Positions 40,337-47,651 of a stretch of DNA of 64,000 nucleotides are shown in pieces; the stretch's first letter is position 1; the number at the start of each line of letters is the position of its first letter. The stretch is from Xanthobacter dioxanivorans (GTDB lineage Bacteria > Pseudomonadota > Alphaproteobacteria > Rhizobiales > Xanthobacteraceae). Location of the stretch: assembly GCF_016807805.1 (NCBI RefSeq), contig NZ_CP063364.1, forward strand, positions 80,763 to 144,762. Direction: 5' to 3'. Both the position numbers and the translations under genes were made by a program. The notes under the pieces were generated by a model that worked only from the letters and a program-made list of their open reading frames with translations, was not told where the DNA came from and did no database searches.

Positions 40337-41200
40337 TCACCTGGTGCGTCCGCCTACGGTCTCAATCATGAGAGCGTAGGCGTCTGATCTTACTGCAGCG
40401 CGGTGGCGTCTCCTCGCCGCCGCGCTGTCGTTTCCAGCCCACCGGCACCGCCAGGATGTGACGCCGCCGGCGCGCGAGGCATCGAGGTCGAAACGCGTCG
40501 GCCGACCCGGCGCCAGATCAACCTGGATGCGCGCCCGTTCGTAGGCGGGATCGCCCGCGAGCGCGATGACGGCCTTGAGGCCCCGGCTCCTGAGAGCCGA
40601 AAGCATGTTCGGGATGGAACGCGGCTCCGCCAGGATTTCCGCAGGGACGGGGTCCCGCTTTGCGCGCTCGGAGCGATTCGGGTCGAAGTCGCGGGGGCGG
40701 GGCCGGCGGATGAGGGAGGGCGATGCCACATCGTCAAACCACAGGTCCCGCAGCGTGGGCGGCATGTTGGACGTGAGCGCGAAGCGGCCGGCCGCGAGCA
40801 GCCATGTGCGCTTGGCGGTGGCGAGGCAGATGGTGTCGGCCACGTCGTCGAACTGGTAGCGCAGCTCCTGCCGGCGCGCGTCGTCCGTTTCGCTTGCGAT
40901 CGCCCGCGCAAGGAGCTCGAGGCGATAGGAGAAATCCTCGCGGGTCTCCGGAGCCCGGCCCGGGAATGGCGTGCCGCGCAGGCGGGCTTTCCGGTCCTGC
41001 AGGATCTCTGACCGCGTTGCGGTCCGCTCAACGGCCTGTTGGGGGGCGAATGGGCCGGCAACGGTTCCATAGACCGACCCGTCACGAACGTGCAGGAAGT
41101 GCATGCCCGCCTGCACGATGTGGCTGCCCAGAATCTCGGTTCCGTCCGCGAGGGCGAGACGGAGGAAATCCTGGGGATCGCAGTCGGCGAAGGTCAGCAC
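40337..41200 (-). CDS. hypothetical protein
   Basis: A 287-residue soluble protein, Arg-rich, in a minus-strand operon. Segments: DFLRLALADGTEILGSHIVQ, YQFDDVADTICLATAKRTWL and LRSRGLKAVIALAGDPAYER. The start overlaps the end of the upstream gene by 7 bp. No signal peptide or known domain. The complementary frame is a shadow. Confidence 0.65.
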   Translation of the reverse strand: MLTFADCDPQDFLRLALADGTEILGSHIVQAGMHFLHVRDGSVYGTVAGPFAPQQAVERTATRSEILQDRKARLRGTPFPGRAPETREDFSYRLELLARAIASETDDARRQELRYQFDDVADTICLATAKRTWLLAAGRFALTSNMPPTLRDLWFDDVASPSLIRRPRPRDFDPNRSERAKRDPVPAEILAEPRSIPNMLSALRSRGLKAVIALAGDPAYERARIQVDLAPGRPTRFDLDASRAGGVTSWRCRWAGNDSAAARRRHRAAVRSDAYALMIETVGGRTR

Positions 41201-41541
41201 TGCTGGCCCTCGCCCTCATCCACCCGGCTGACGAACGGTGTCAGCGCCAAAGGCAAGCGCTCCGCCATCGCGGCGGTGCATTCATCCGAATTGCGCTCGT
41301 AGGTCTCCATGAAGCCGAGCAAGGACAGCTCCGCTCGGGTGTCGGTGGTGATGGCGGTCAGCAGGACACCGCCGGTGTCGCTGGGCAGGAGCCGGAGGCG
41401 CTGGGCTGCCAGCGCCGCGTCGCGGCGGCGCTCATCGGCGGTGTCGCCAGGGTAGCGGCTCCGGTCGCCGTACAGAGCCAGGAAACCCTCGATCGCCGCC
41501 TGCGTCACGCGGATGGCGTACCCGTTCACAACTTCGGTCAT
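41194..41541 (-). CDS. hypothetical protein
   Basis: A 115-residue protein; ATG overlaps the stop of the small gene upstream (ATGA) and its end overlaps the next gene. Helical with a short strand (GGVLLTAITTDTRAELSLLG). No known domain or signal. Position is inside the minus-strand operon led by the gene at 42789-43151. Confidence 0.65.
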   Translation of the reverse strand: MTEVVNGYAIRVTQAAIEGFLALYGDRSRYPGDTADERRRDAALAAQRLRLLPSDTGGVLLTAITTDTRAELSLLGFMETYERNSDECTAAMAERLPLALTPFVSRVDEGEGQQC

Positions 41542-41681
41542 GCCAGAACCTTTCCATCTTCGGCGGCGCGCGCGAGCTGATCCGGCGCGCCCAGAGCGGC
41601 CGCCAAGAGCGCCAGGGGCGCGTTAGCGGCGTCGTCTTCCACGATGCACAGTGGCGAGGCCCGGAAGCGGCCGAGCCGCAT
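41538..41681 (-). CDS. 47-residue hypothetical protein
   Basis: A small frame that fills the gap between the PAPS-reductase-like gene (stop 8 bases before its ATG) and the next gene (ATGA overlap). It is acidic-helical (MRLGRFRASPLCIVEDDAAN, LALLAAALGAPDQLARAAED). Support is the exact coupling at both ends; no homologue is recognised. Confidence 0.5.
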   Translation of the reverse strand: MRLGRFRASPLCIVEDDAANAPLALLAAALGAPDQLARAAEDGKVLA

Positions 41682-41688
41682 GCGGGTT

Positions 41689-42789
41689 TCAGAGGTGGGC
41701 AAGGTGCGGCTCCGTCTTGGTTGAGGCTACACTGCTGCGGGCCGTCTTGTTGGAAAGCAGCTCGGCGTAGCGCTGGTGGATGCTGTCGCGGTCCAGGATT
41801 GCGGACGTGATGCCTACGATCTGGCAGACCTCGCGCCGGACGCTGGCGAGGATGTCGGCTTCCTCGTCCGTCAGCATGCGCGTGGGCCATCCTTTGACGT
41901 AGAGCATGGCCTTCGTGATCCGTTTTTCCGCCGCGGCGCGGCGGCGTGCGCTTTCCTTCGCGGCAGCGACGCGCGCGAGGACCGCAGGCCCGAGCTGTTG
42001 GGCGGCCACGTCGCCGAGCCAGCGCGCGCCCTGGAAGGCGAATGTGCTGGTGATCTCGAGCTCCACCATGCGGATCAGGAGCTCGCGCGCCTCTGGCTGT
42101 GCCGCGGCCGCCCGCATGTCTGGCAGGCTGCTCATGATGCAAAAGCGGCAGGAGACGCGCGACATGCCGAAGTCGGTATAGGCGGGATGGGCCTGCAGGC
42201 CCGCGCCGGCGATGGCGGCGAAGACCTCTTGCTCGCTCCACTCGACGATCGGCCGCCAGTTCCAGACCCGGCCGTCAGCCTCGGGGCTGGCGACCGTTGC
42301 GCGGGACCGCGACGCGCTCTCGGCGCGGCGAATGCCGGTGACGTTGATGACGACCTGCCCGGGGAAGCGACGCTTGAGCTCGGGCAGGATGACCTTTGTT
42401 TTCAGCTCACTCGTGCAGAAGCGCAGCTGGGGTGTGGACCAGCACGGCACGAGCGTGACCGTGGAAAGGGAGGTGTAGCGCTCGACGCTCGAGGCCCAGC
42501 GGCTCTCCCAGCGCTCCATCAGGCCGCCAGCCTTGCGGCGCACCACCAGGAGCTCCACGCCAAGGTGGCGCGCCAGCTTCTCGCAGACGGGCAGTGAATC
42601 GTTCCATTCGACAACGCCGAGGTCCGCATGCACCAGGACGCGGGGACCGGCGTGGCCCAGCTGGTCAAGCTTGCGAAAGGTCGCCAGGGCGGCGGCCTGG
42701 CTGTCCTTGCCGCCCGAGACACCAATGGCAACAGGTGCGCCGGAGCGCACCAGGTGCTCGATCTCGGAAGTGATGAGTGCTTCGGGCAT
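41689..42789 (-). CDS. PAPS reductase/ATP pyrophosphatase-family protein
   Basis: A 366-residue protein; the start overlaps the end of the upstream gene. The N-terminal PP-loop VAIGVSGGKDSQAAAL binds ATP; then VLVHADLGVVEWNDS, VVRRKAGGLMERWESRW, RFCTSELKTKVILPEL, INVTGIRRAESASRS and the Cys pair SRVSCRFCIMSS. The overall order matches the phage and plasmid type of phosphoadenosine-phosphosulfate reductase domain, used in sulfur transfer rather than sulfate assimilation; DndC is a relative in DNA phosphorothioation. The other dnd genes are not here, so the target is open. Confidence 0.85.
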   Translation of the reverse strand: MPEALITSEIEHLVRSGAPVAIGVSGGKDSQAAALATFRKLDQLGHAGPRVLVHADLGVVEWNDSLPVCEKLARHLGVELLVVRRKAGGLMERWESRWASSVERYTSLSTVTLVPCWSTPQLRFCTSELKTKVILPELKRRFPGQVVINVTGIRRAESASRSRATVASPEADGRVWNWRPIVEWSEQEVFAAIAGAGLQAHPAYTDFGMSRVSCRFCIMSSLPDMRAAAAQPEARELLIRMVELEITSTFAFQGARWLGDVAAQQLGPAVLARVAAAKESARRRAAAEKRITKAMLYVKGWPTRMLTDEEADILASVRREVCQIVGITSAILDRDSIHQRYAELLSNKTARSSVASTKTEPHLAHL

Positions 42790-43151
42790 CAGGCTGCCGC
42801 GCGCCGGTAGGACGGCGCGATGCCCGCGGCCGGATAGACGGGAATGAAGTGGCCGGCGCCGGCGGAGGGGTCGGCCGACGCGAGGAGGACGGCTGTTTCA
42901 GCGAACCGCTTTGCCTCCTCCATCGAATAGCCGGTGCCGCGGTGGATGGGGCGCACGCCTTCGTGGGCGCGCTCGGTCACGTCGAAAAACCACGTCTTGG
43001 CTGGCACCGGAGCGTCCGTGGGCGGTGTCAGCGGCGCGACGTGGAGATGAAACGTCCGCTCATCAACGTCCATCACGCGGCTGGAGGTCTGCGTCCGCCG
43101 ATTGGTGTGCCAGCGTCCGACAGTGCTGGAACGGTGGGTGATTGACGACAT
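42789..43151 (-). CDS. hypothetical protein, paralogue of the gene at 16259-16594
   Basis: A 120-residue protein heading the minus-strand operon. The segment AKTWFFDVTERAHEGVRPIH followed by RGTGYSMEEAKRFAETAVLL is the same small domain as in the protein at 16259. The first ~30 residues are basic and Ser/Thr-rich. The promoter region is shared with the XRE gene at 43213 and contains two identical-type palindromes. Function unknown. Confidence 0.75.
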   Translation of the reverse strand: MSSITHRSSTVGRWHTNRRTQTSSRVMDVDERTFHLHVAPLTPPTDAPVPAKTWFFDVTERAHEGVRPIHRGTGYSMEEAKRFAETAVLLASADPSAGAGHFIPVYPAAGIAPSYRRAAA

Positions 43152-43178
43152 GCCGTTTGCTCCCGACCCCGATGTTTG

Positions 43179-43231
43179 ATACTAAAGGTATTGATGATGG
43201 GCAGGGGCGCCGATGTCAATACTAAAAGTAT
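43179..43231. promoter_or_regulatory. paired 13-bp operators between divergent genes
   Basis: ATACTAAAGGTAT (43179-43191) and ATACTAAAAGTAT (43219-43231) are near-identical palindromes 40 bp apart, four helical turns. The second covers the first codons of the XRE gene. Spacing suits looping by a small HTH repressor, most likely the XRE protein itself. Confidence 0.65.
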
Positions 43232-43470
43232 CAATCAGGCAGGTGAAAGCGGCGCGGGCACTGCTCGATTGGTCGCAGGGCGACCTGGCGCAGGCGTCCG
43301 GGATTTCCGAGCCGACGATCAAGCGCCTCGAGGCGAGCGACGGCGACCTTGGGGGGCGCGCAGAGACGGCCGAGGCCATCCGGACGGCGCTCGAGGATGC
43401 CGGCATCATTTTCGTGCCGGAGAACGGCGAAGGCGCGGGCGTTCGGCTCAGGAAGAAAGCTGCCGTGTAG
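43213..43470 (+). CDS. XRE-family transcriptional regulator
   Basis: An 85-residue protein with a lambda-Cro-type HTH: RQVKAARALLDWSQGDLAQA followed by SGISEPTIKRLEASDGDLGG, then RTALEDAGIIFVPENGEGAG, the usual end of this small regulator family. ATG 43213 keeps the typical N-terminus (VSIRQVKAAR); a GTG at 43243 would place the second operator wholly upstream. It probably represses itself and the divergent operon through the paired palindromes. Confidence 0.85.
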   Translation: MSILKVSIRQVKAARALLDWSQGDLAQASGISEPTIKRLEASDGDLGGRAETAEAIRTALEDAGIIFVPENGEGAGVRLRKKAAV

Positions 43471-43517
43471 TGGGACGCCCATAGCGCGGCACGGTCGGCG
43501 CGCTTCGATCGCCGGTG

Positions 43518-43545
43518 TTTACGATTATATAAAAACTTGTATAAT
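43518..43545 (+). promoter_or_regulatory. promoter of the HigBA-type module, leaderless
   Basis: TTTACG (43518-43523) and a perfect TATAAT (43540-43545) with 16-bp spacing. Transcription would begin about 7 bases later, at the ATG (43552), so the toxin mRNA would have no leader and no ribosome site. Confidence 0.65.
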
Positions 43546-43551
43546 TTGACT

Positions 43552-43935
43552 ATGGCCGCTCGCAGATCCCCGCCCAAGTCCAAACCTGAAGTCGCGGGGC
43601 CGCCGGCGTCTCCGATTTTGAAGCCGTTGGATTTCCTGGGAACCTCTCTCAAGGATCTCAAGGACTTTCCTGAGGAGGCGCGGCAGGAAGTTGGCTTCCA
43701 GCTGGATCAGGTTCAACGCGGGAAAGAGCCGGCCAGTTGGGGTCCGATGACGACCATCGGCCCCGGCGCTATGGAGATCAAGGTTAAAGAGGCCAATGGC
43801 GAATTCCGCGTGATATACGTGGTCAAATTCGATGACGTTATCTACGTGCTTCATAGCTTTCAGAAGAAGACTGAACAGACATCACCTCGTGATATAGCTT
43901 TGGCAAAGGCGAGGTATAAGGAGATCGGTCGATGA
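43552..43935 (+). CDS. HigB/Gp49-like toxin of a type II system
   Basis: A 127-residue protein; ATG 43552 is preferred over an upstream TTG. FLGTSLKDLKDFPEEARQEV, KVKEANGEFRVIYVVKFDDV and IYVLHSFQKKTEQTSPRDIA match the phage-derived Gp49-like HigB family (RelE fold, ribosome-dependent mRNA interferase), including the FRVIYV strand and the HSFQKKT motif. Followed by an HTH antitoxin gene with a four-base overlap. Toxin-first order is normal for higBA. Confidence 0.88.
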   Translation: MAARRSPPKSKPEVAGPPASPILKPLDFLGTSLKDLKDFPEEARQEVGFQLDQVQRGKEPASWGPMTTIGPGAMEIKVKEANGEFRVIYVVKFDDVIYVLHSFQKKTEQTSPRDIALAKARYKEIGR

Positions 43936-44213
43936 GTGATAACCGCTTTTCCAGTGTCTGGGATGCGATCTCGGAAACGCCCGAAGAGGCGGCAAACCTC
44001 AAGCTCCGTGCGGAGCTGATGACAACGCTGCGCGACTATATTGCCGAGATGAAGCTCAGTCAGGCCGCAGCGGCCAAGCTGTTTGGGGTGGCTCAGCCCC
44101 GCGTCTCCGATCTGAAGCGTGGCAAGATTGCGCAGTTCAGCCTCGACACGCTCGTGAAAATGGCGGGCGACGCCGGATACGAGGTCGGGTTGACGGTTCA
44201 CCGGGCCGCCTGA
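43932..44213 (+). CDS. HigA-like HTH antitoxin
   Basis: A 93-residue protein, ATGA-coupled to the toxin gene. The HTH EMKLSQAAAAKLFGVAQPRV followed by SDLKRGKIAQFSLDTLVKMA is typical of the XRE-type antitoxin partnered with Gp49-like toxins. It should bind the toxin and repress the promoter at 43518. Helps plasmid stability. Confidence 0.88.
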   Translation: MSDNRFSSVWDAISETPEEAANLKLRAELMTTLRDYIAEMKLSQAAAAKLFGVAQPRVSDLKRGKIAQFSLDTLVKMAGDAGYEVGLTVHRAA

Positions 44214-44528
44214 GGTGGCCGCCGACAGGTCGGGAGGTCCCCGGCGATCCATCGTCCGTTTCGTTCGGAGAGTTCTCGCCCTTTGGCCGGAGCGTGTGAA
44301 GGGCCGCCGGCCGGTAGGCTGCAGCGCCGAAATGATGGCGAAGCGAAGCCAGATCCCTTTGGGGCCTTCCACGAATGGGCTGGCGAAGCCGATCGACGGG
44401 CATACGCGGATCTTTGAATTCCGACTGATGAGCGGAGATGAGCGGAGCTTATCCGTGCCGCCATCTCGACAAATCGCGCCTTATCGTGCTTGATCGAGGA
44501 TCATTGAGCGCGAGCGCGAGGGCCGGCC
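44214..44528 (+). other. intergenic region before dotA
   Basis: 315 bp without a convincing gene; a 92-codon frame (44215-44493) has no ribosome site and poor content. The 3' part holds the decamer operator array described separately. Confidence 0.5.
44461..44506 (+). promoter_or_regulatory. decamer operator array in front of dotA
   Basis: Five hexamers in exact 10-bp register: CCATCT (44461), AAATCG (44471), TTATCG (44481), TGATCG (44491) and TCATTG (44501), ending 22 bp before the dotA start. The core TTATCG-N4-TGATCG is shared with four other sites in this window. No clear -35/-10 was seen. Confidence 0.6.
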
Positions 44529-46820
44529 GTGGCAGGCGAGAGCTTCACCGATATCTTCAATCCGGTCCAGAACGACTATGCCCTGATTTCTCTGCGCCGC
44601 GTCCTTGGCTGCACGGTGGACACGATCTGGAAGGGCACAACCTGTTCTGACGCTAACATGATCGCGACTGCCGCGGCCTTCTTCAACGTTGCGGTGGCGA
44701 TCGTCGGCTCGATTTTCATCACCTACACGATCTATGTTGGGGTCGCCGATACCGCTCGCGAAGGCGAAGCGATGGGCGGCAACAGCGTCAAATACACCGT
44801 GGCCCGCGTCGGCCTCGGGGCGATCATGATCTTGCCCGTGAGCTCCGGGTTTACCCTGGCGCAGCTGCTGGTGATCCAGATCCTTGTTTGGGGCTCCGGT
44901 GCCGCCGACAATCTCTGGGCCAAGATTTCGCCCATGATCGCCTCCGGCGGCTACAGCCAGGTCGCGACCGTGCCCGAGGACGATTACAAGCTGAGGGGCA
45001 TGATCGCCGGGGCCATCCGGACCCGGGCCATTGGCTATGTGTGCGCCTACAGGCTCAACGAGATTGCCGAGGTCTTCGGGCAGGGGAGCGCCTCCGGCGG
45101 CTCGCCCATTGTCGCCAAGCCGATCACCGCCACCGGCTACGCCACCATCACCACGACGCAGACCTTCGCGGACTCGGGAACGTGGTTCAACGGATCGAAC
45201 ACGCTGTGCGGGTCCGTCCAGTACACCCTTGCGTCGGAAGTTGCCCTGCAGGGGCAAAACAACGTGTGGGGCAATGTCGAGACGGTCACGTCCGCCGCCG
45301 ACGCGGCCACCTGGCAGGTCATGAATGCGATCGCCGTCAATGCCGTGAACGGCGGGCTGAACGCGGCCTGGGGGCAGATTGACGCGTCCGCGAAGAGCAT
45401 CGCCAACCTGGTCTACACGCAGGCGCGCAACGATGCCCAGGTGCAGACGACCATCAAGCAGGGCGTCACCGCGGCGCAGAGCGCCCTGCGCAACTCGGTC
45501 AACTCGACACTGTCGGGCGCGAGCGGCCAAATCCAGAATTTGGCAAAGGATTACCTGGATCAGACGGCCGCCGCCGGCTGGGTTTTTGCGATCTCGTGGC
45601 AGCGCGCGAACATCAACATCGCGCAGTTCTTCCAGAACATCGTCAACGGCATCAACTTCACTTTCACCGTTCCGGTGAGCCTGTCGTCGATCCTCCAGCC
45701 CCTCTCCACCGGCTTTTATGGCGCGCAGCCGCGCCTGACGGGGAGCACCTGGCAGGTCATCGCCGCGAGCTACGAGCGCGACGTGGGCTATATGCGGTCG
45801 TTCGATGCCTACTTCGCCGATTTCGGCAAGGCGACGCCCTCGGAAACCGCCGGCCAGGTGGGCGTGCCCGATTCCAGCGCGGCTGGCGTTTCCTCCGCGT
45901 TCCGGTGGGTGCTGTCCAAGCTGCAGGTCACTGGCACAAACGGCACCTCGCAGTGGAGCGATCCGCTCCTGAACCTGACGCAGATCGGTGTCGGCTTCGT
46001 GGACGCAGGGCTTTGGGCGCTGGGGGGCAGTGTGGTCTCCGACGTGGCCTCCGGGTTCAACATTCCCTTCGTGACCGGCGTGCTGCAGAGGACCGCCGCG
46101 GCCTCGTGGGGGCTTGGTATCATTCTCGTCGGGGCGGGCTTCTGGATTGGTGGCGTGCTGCCGCTCCTGCCCCTGATCTACTTCTTCGGTGCCGTTATCA
46201 GCTGGTTGGTGGTGGGCCTCGAGGCGCTGATCGCGGTTCCGATTTGGGTTCTGACGCACTTTTTCCCGGCGCGAGAGCCGTCGCTCATTGGCGCCAGCAG
46301 GCAGGGGTATCTCCTGCTCTTCGGCCTGCTGGCCCGGCCGATCCTCATCATCATGGGGCTGGTGGTCTCTCTTTTGCTCATGTTCGCCGCATTCGCGATC
46401 CTCAACAGCATGTTCTTCAGCGTGTTCGCGCTGATGATCCCCTTGGACGCCGGTCCGGTCACGTCGGCGATCACTTCGGTTGCGGCCATCGTCGTCTACG
46501 GCATCGCCGCCACGATTGTGGTCTCGAACAGCTGTGCGCTCATTTCCGAGCTCGGCGACGCTGCGCTGCGCTGGGTGGAAATCGGCGTGCAGAGCCTGTG
46601 GTCGGCGCGCTTCGGCAGCGACGTGATGCAGCCGGTCAATCCTGCGGGAGGCATTGCCAATGTCGCCCGCGGCATGGGGAACGCGGCCAGTGGTCTTCGG
46701 ACTGCGGGGCACCATGGGGCCCAGGGGTCCGCAAATCTCCTCTCGGGCGCGGGAGCGCGCTTGCGGGGGATGATGGGGGCTTCGGACAAACGAGCTGGGG
46801 GAAGCGGTCCAAACAGCTGA
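44529..46820 (+). CDS. dotA: DotA/TraY-family type IVB secretion protein
   Basis: A 763-residue polytopic membrane protein, GTG start. N-terminal membrane segments (AAFFNVAVAIVGSIFITYTI, YTVARVGLGAIMILPVSSGF, LAQLLVIQILVWGSGAADNL), a large periplasmic domain (~130-540) and a C-terminal block of membrane helices (GLGIILVGAGFWIGGVLPLL, LIYFFGAVISWLVVGLEALI, LLFGLLARPILIIMGLVVSL) match DotA/TraY. VWGSGAADNLW is a family hallmark. It sits in the inner membrane as part of the Dot/Icm-like channel. It stands 26 kb from dotC/dotB, as its own transcript. Confidence 0.9.
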   Translation: MAGESFTDIFNPVQNDYALISLRRVLGCTVDTIWKGTTCSDANMIATAAAFFNVAVAIVGSIFITYTIYVGVADTAREGEAMGGNSVKYTVARVGLGAIMILPVSSGFTLAQLLVIQILVWGSGAADNLWAKISPMIASGGYSQVATVPEDDYKLRGMIAGAIRTRAIGYVCAYRLNEIAEVFGQGSASGGSPIVAKPITATGYATITTTQTFADSGTWFNGSNTLCGSVQYTLASEVALQGQNNVWGNVETVTSAADAATWQVMNAIAVNAVNGGLNAAWGQIDASAKSIANLVYTQARNDAQVQTTIKQGVTAAQSALRNSVNSTLSGASGQIQNLAKDYLDQTAAAGWVFAISWQRANINIAQFFQNIVNGINFTFTVPVSLSSILQPLSTGFYGAQPRLTGSTWQVIAASYERDVGYMRSFDAYFADFGKATPSETAGQVGVPDSSAAGVSSAFRWVLSKLQVTGTNGTSQWSDPLLNLTQIGVGFVDAGLWALGGSVVSDVASGFNIPFVTGVLQRTAAASWGLGIILVGAGFWIGGVLPLLPLIYFFGAVISWLVVGLEALIAVPIWVLTHFFPAREPSLIGASRQGYLLLFGLLARPILIIMGLVVSLLLMFAAFAILNSMFFSVFALMIPLDAGPVTSAITSVAAIVVYGIAATIVVSNSCALISELGDAALRWVEIGVQSLWSARFGSDVMQPVNPAGGIANVARGMGNAASGLRTAGHHGAQGSANLLSGAGARLRGMMGASDKRAGGSGPNS

Positions 46821-46854
46821 TAAAGATCGGCTGTTCAGCCTAAAAAATTAGGTC

Positions 46855-46883
46855 TTGTCAAAACCTTAGCGTTTGGCTACTCT
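46855..46883 (+). promoter_or_regulatory. promoter of the gene at 46916
   Basis: TTGTCA (46855-46860) and TACTCT (46878-46883) with 17-bp spacing, 33 bp before the ATG. An AT-rich palindrome CCTAA-AAAA-TTAGG stands just upstream. Confidence 0.45.
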
Positions 46884-46915
46884 AGGTTGCGTTGGGTAGG
46901 AATTTGGGGGCTGTC

Positions 46916-47497
46916 ATGTCGAAAATGAGCGATCTGCTCGCCGGTTATGACGATCGGAGCCTTGCACGGCAGGGCGACCCGGTGCGCTATCGGATGCGTG
47001 TCAGCCAGTTCCTTGCCCTCTATGATCGCTTGCTCGCAGGCGAGGACTTCAACGCGGAGTTCGCCGGCCAGTGGCTGGACGCTCTCAGCCGTCTGGACGG
47101 CAATCTGGTGCATGTCGAGACGAAGTCGTTTGCTGAGGCCATGCTCGCGGTCATGCGACAGGAGCTGCCCTGCTACGGCACCGTGGCTGCGCAGTTCGCG
47201 CAGGATCTTGACCGGCTGTTCAACCGGGAAGAGCGCACCTCCGAGAACCTCGGCTTCCTGCAGATCGCTGCCGCGTTCGAGATTGCCCGGATCAAGACCG
47301 TCAAGGGTTGGCACGCCCGCCTCGGGGATGCCGAGTGGCGCTTCGCACGCGAGATGTTCAGCTTCTCGGTCGAGCGGCTTAAGGCCATCTGGGATGAAGC
47401 CCATCCCAAGCCGCAGGTGGTTCATCAGGTCTATGTGGCGCCGCAGCCGATGGTGCAGCCGGTGCCGATGGGTGTCCCCAGCTACAAGGGCTGGTGA
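46916..47497 (+). CDS. hypothetical protein
   Basis: A 193-residue soluble helical protein (YRMRVSQFLALYDRLLAGED, FAQDLDRLFNREERTSENLG, EIARIKTVKGWHARLGDAEW) ending with a Pro/Val-rich tail (PKPQVVHQVYVAPQPMVQPV). ATG 46916 follows GGGGGCTGTC. Own promoter and terminator. No family recognised. Confidence 0.7.
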   Translation: MSKMSDLLAGYDDRSLARQGDPVRYRMRVSQFLALYDRLLAGEDFNAEFAGQWLDALSRLDGNLVHVETKSFAEAMLAVMRQELPCYGTVAAQFAQDLDRLFNREERTSENLGFLQIAAAFEIARIKTVKGWHARLGDAEWRFAREMFSFSVERLKAIWDEAHPKPQVVHQVYVAPQPMVQPVPMGVPSYKGW

Positions 47498-47523
47498 GGC
47501 CTACCATCTCCAGAGATCGTGTA

Positions 47524-47555
47524 GGGGCGTCGGGAAACCGGCGCCCTTTCTCGTT
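47524..47555 (+). terminator. rho-independent terminator
   Basis: Imperfect stem GGGCGTCGG/CCGGCGCCC around 47524-47546 with a GAAA loop, then TTTCTCGTTTT, 27 bp after the preceding stop. Confidence 0.65.
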
Positions 47556-47610
47556 TTGAGCGCCGGTGCGGCGGATCGAAGCCTTGCAAGGGTCATCGGG
47601 TGGGCCTAAC

Positions 47611-47632
47611 TTCTCTAAAAATCTTTAGAGAA
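47611..47632. promoter_or_regulatory. 9-bp inverted repeat, operator of the AbiE-type module
   Basis: TTCTCTAAA (47611-47619) and TTTAGAGAA (47624-47632) with a 4-bp spacer, 20 bp before the AbiEii-type gene. AbiE antitoxins bind inverted repeats at their promoters, so this is the likely site of autoregulation. Confidence 0.6.
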
Positions 47633-47651
47633 ACAGGCGAACGGGTGCCCT

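Noticed and set aside
44215..44493. 92-codon frame before dotA
   Set aside because: No ribosome site, atypical content, and its 3' part coincides with the operator array.
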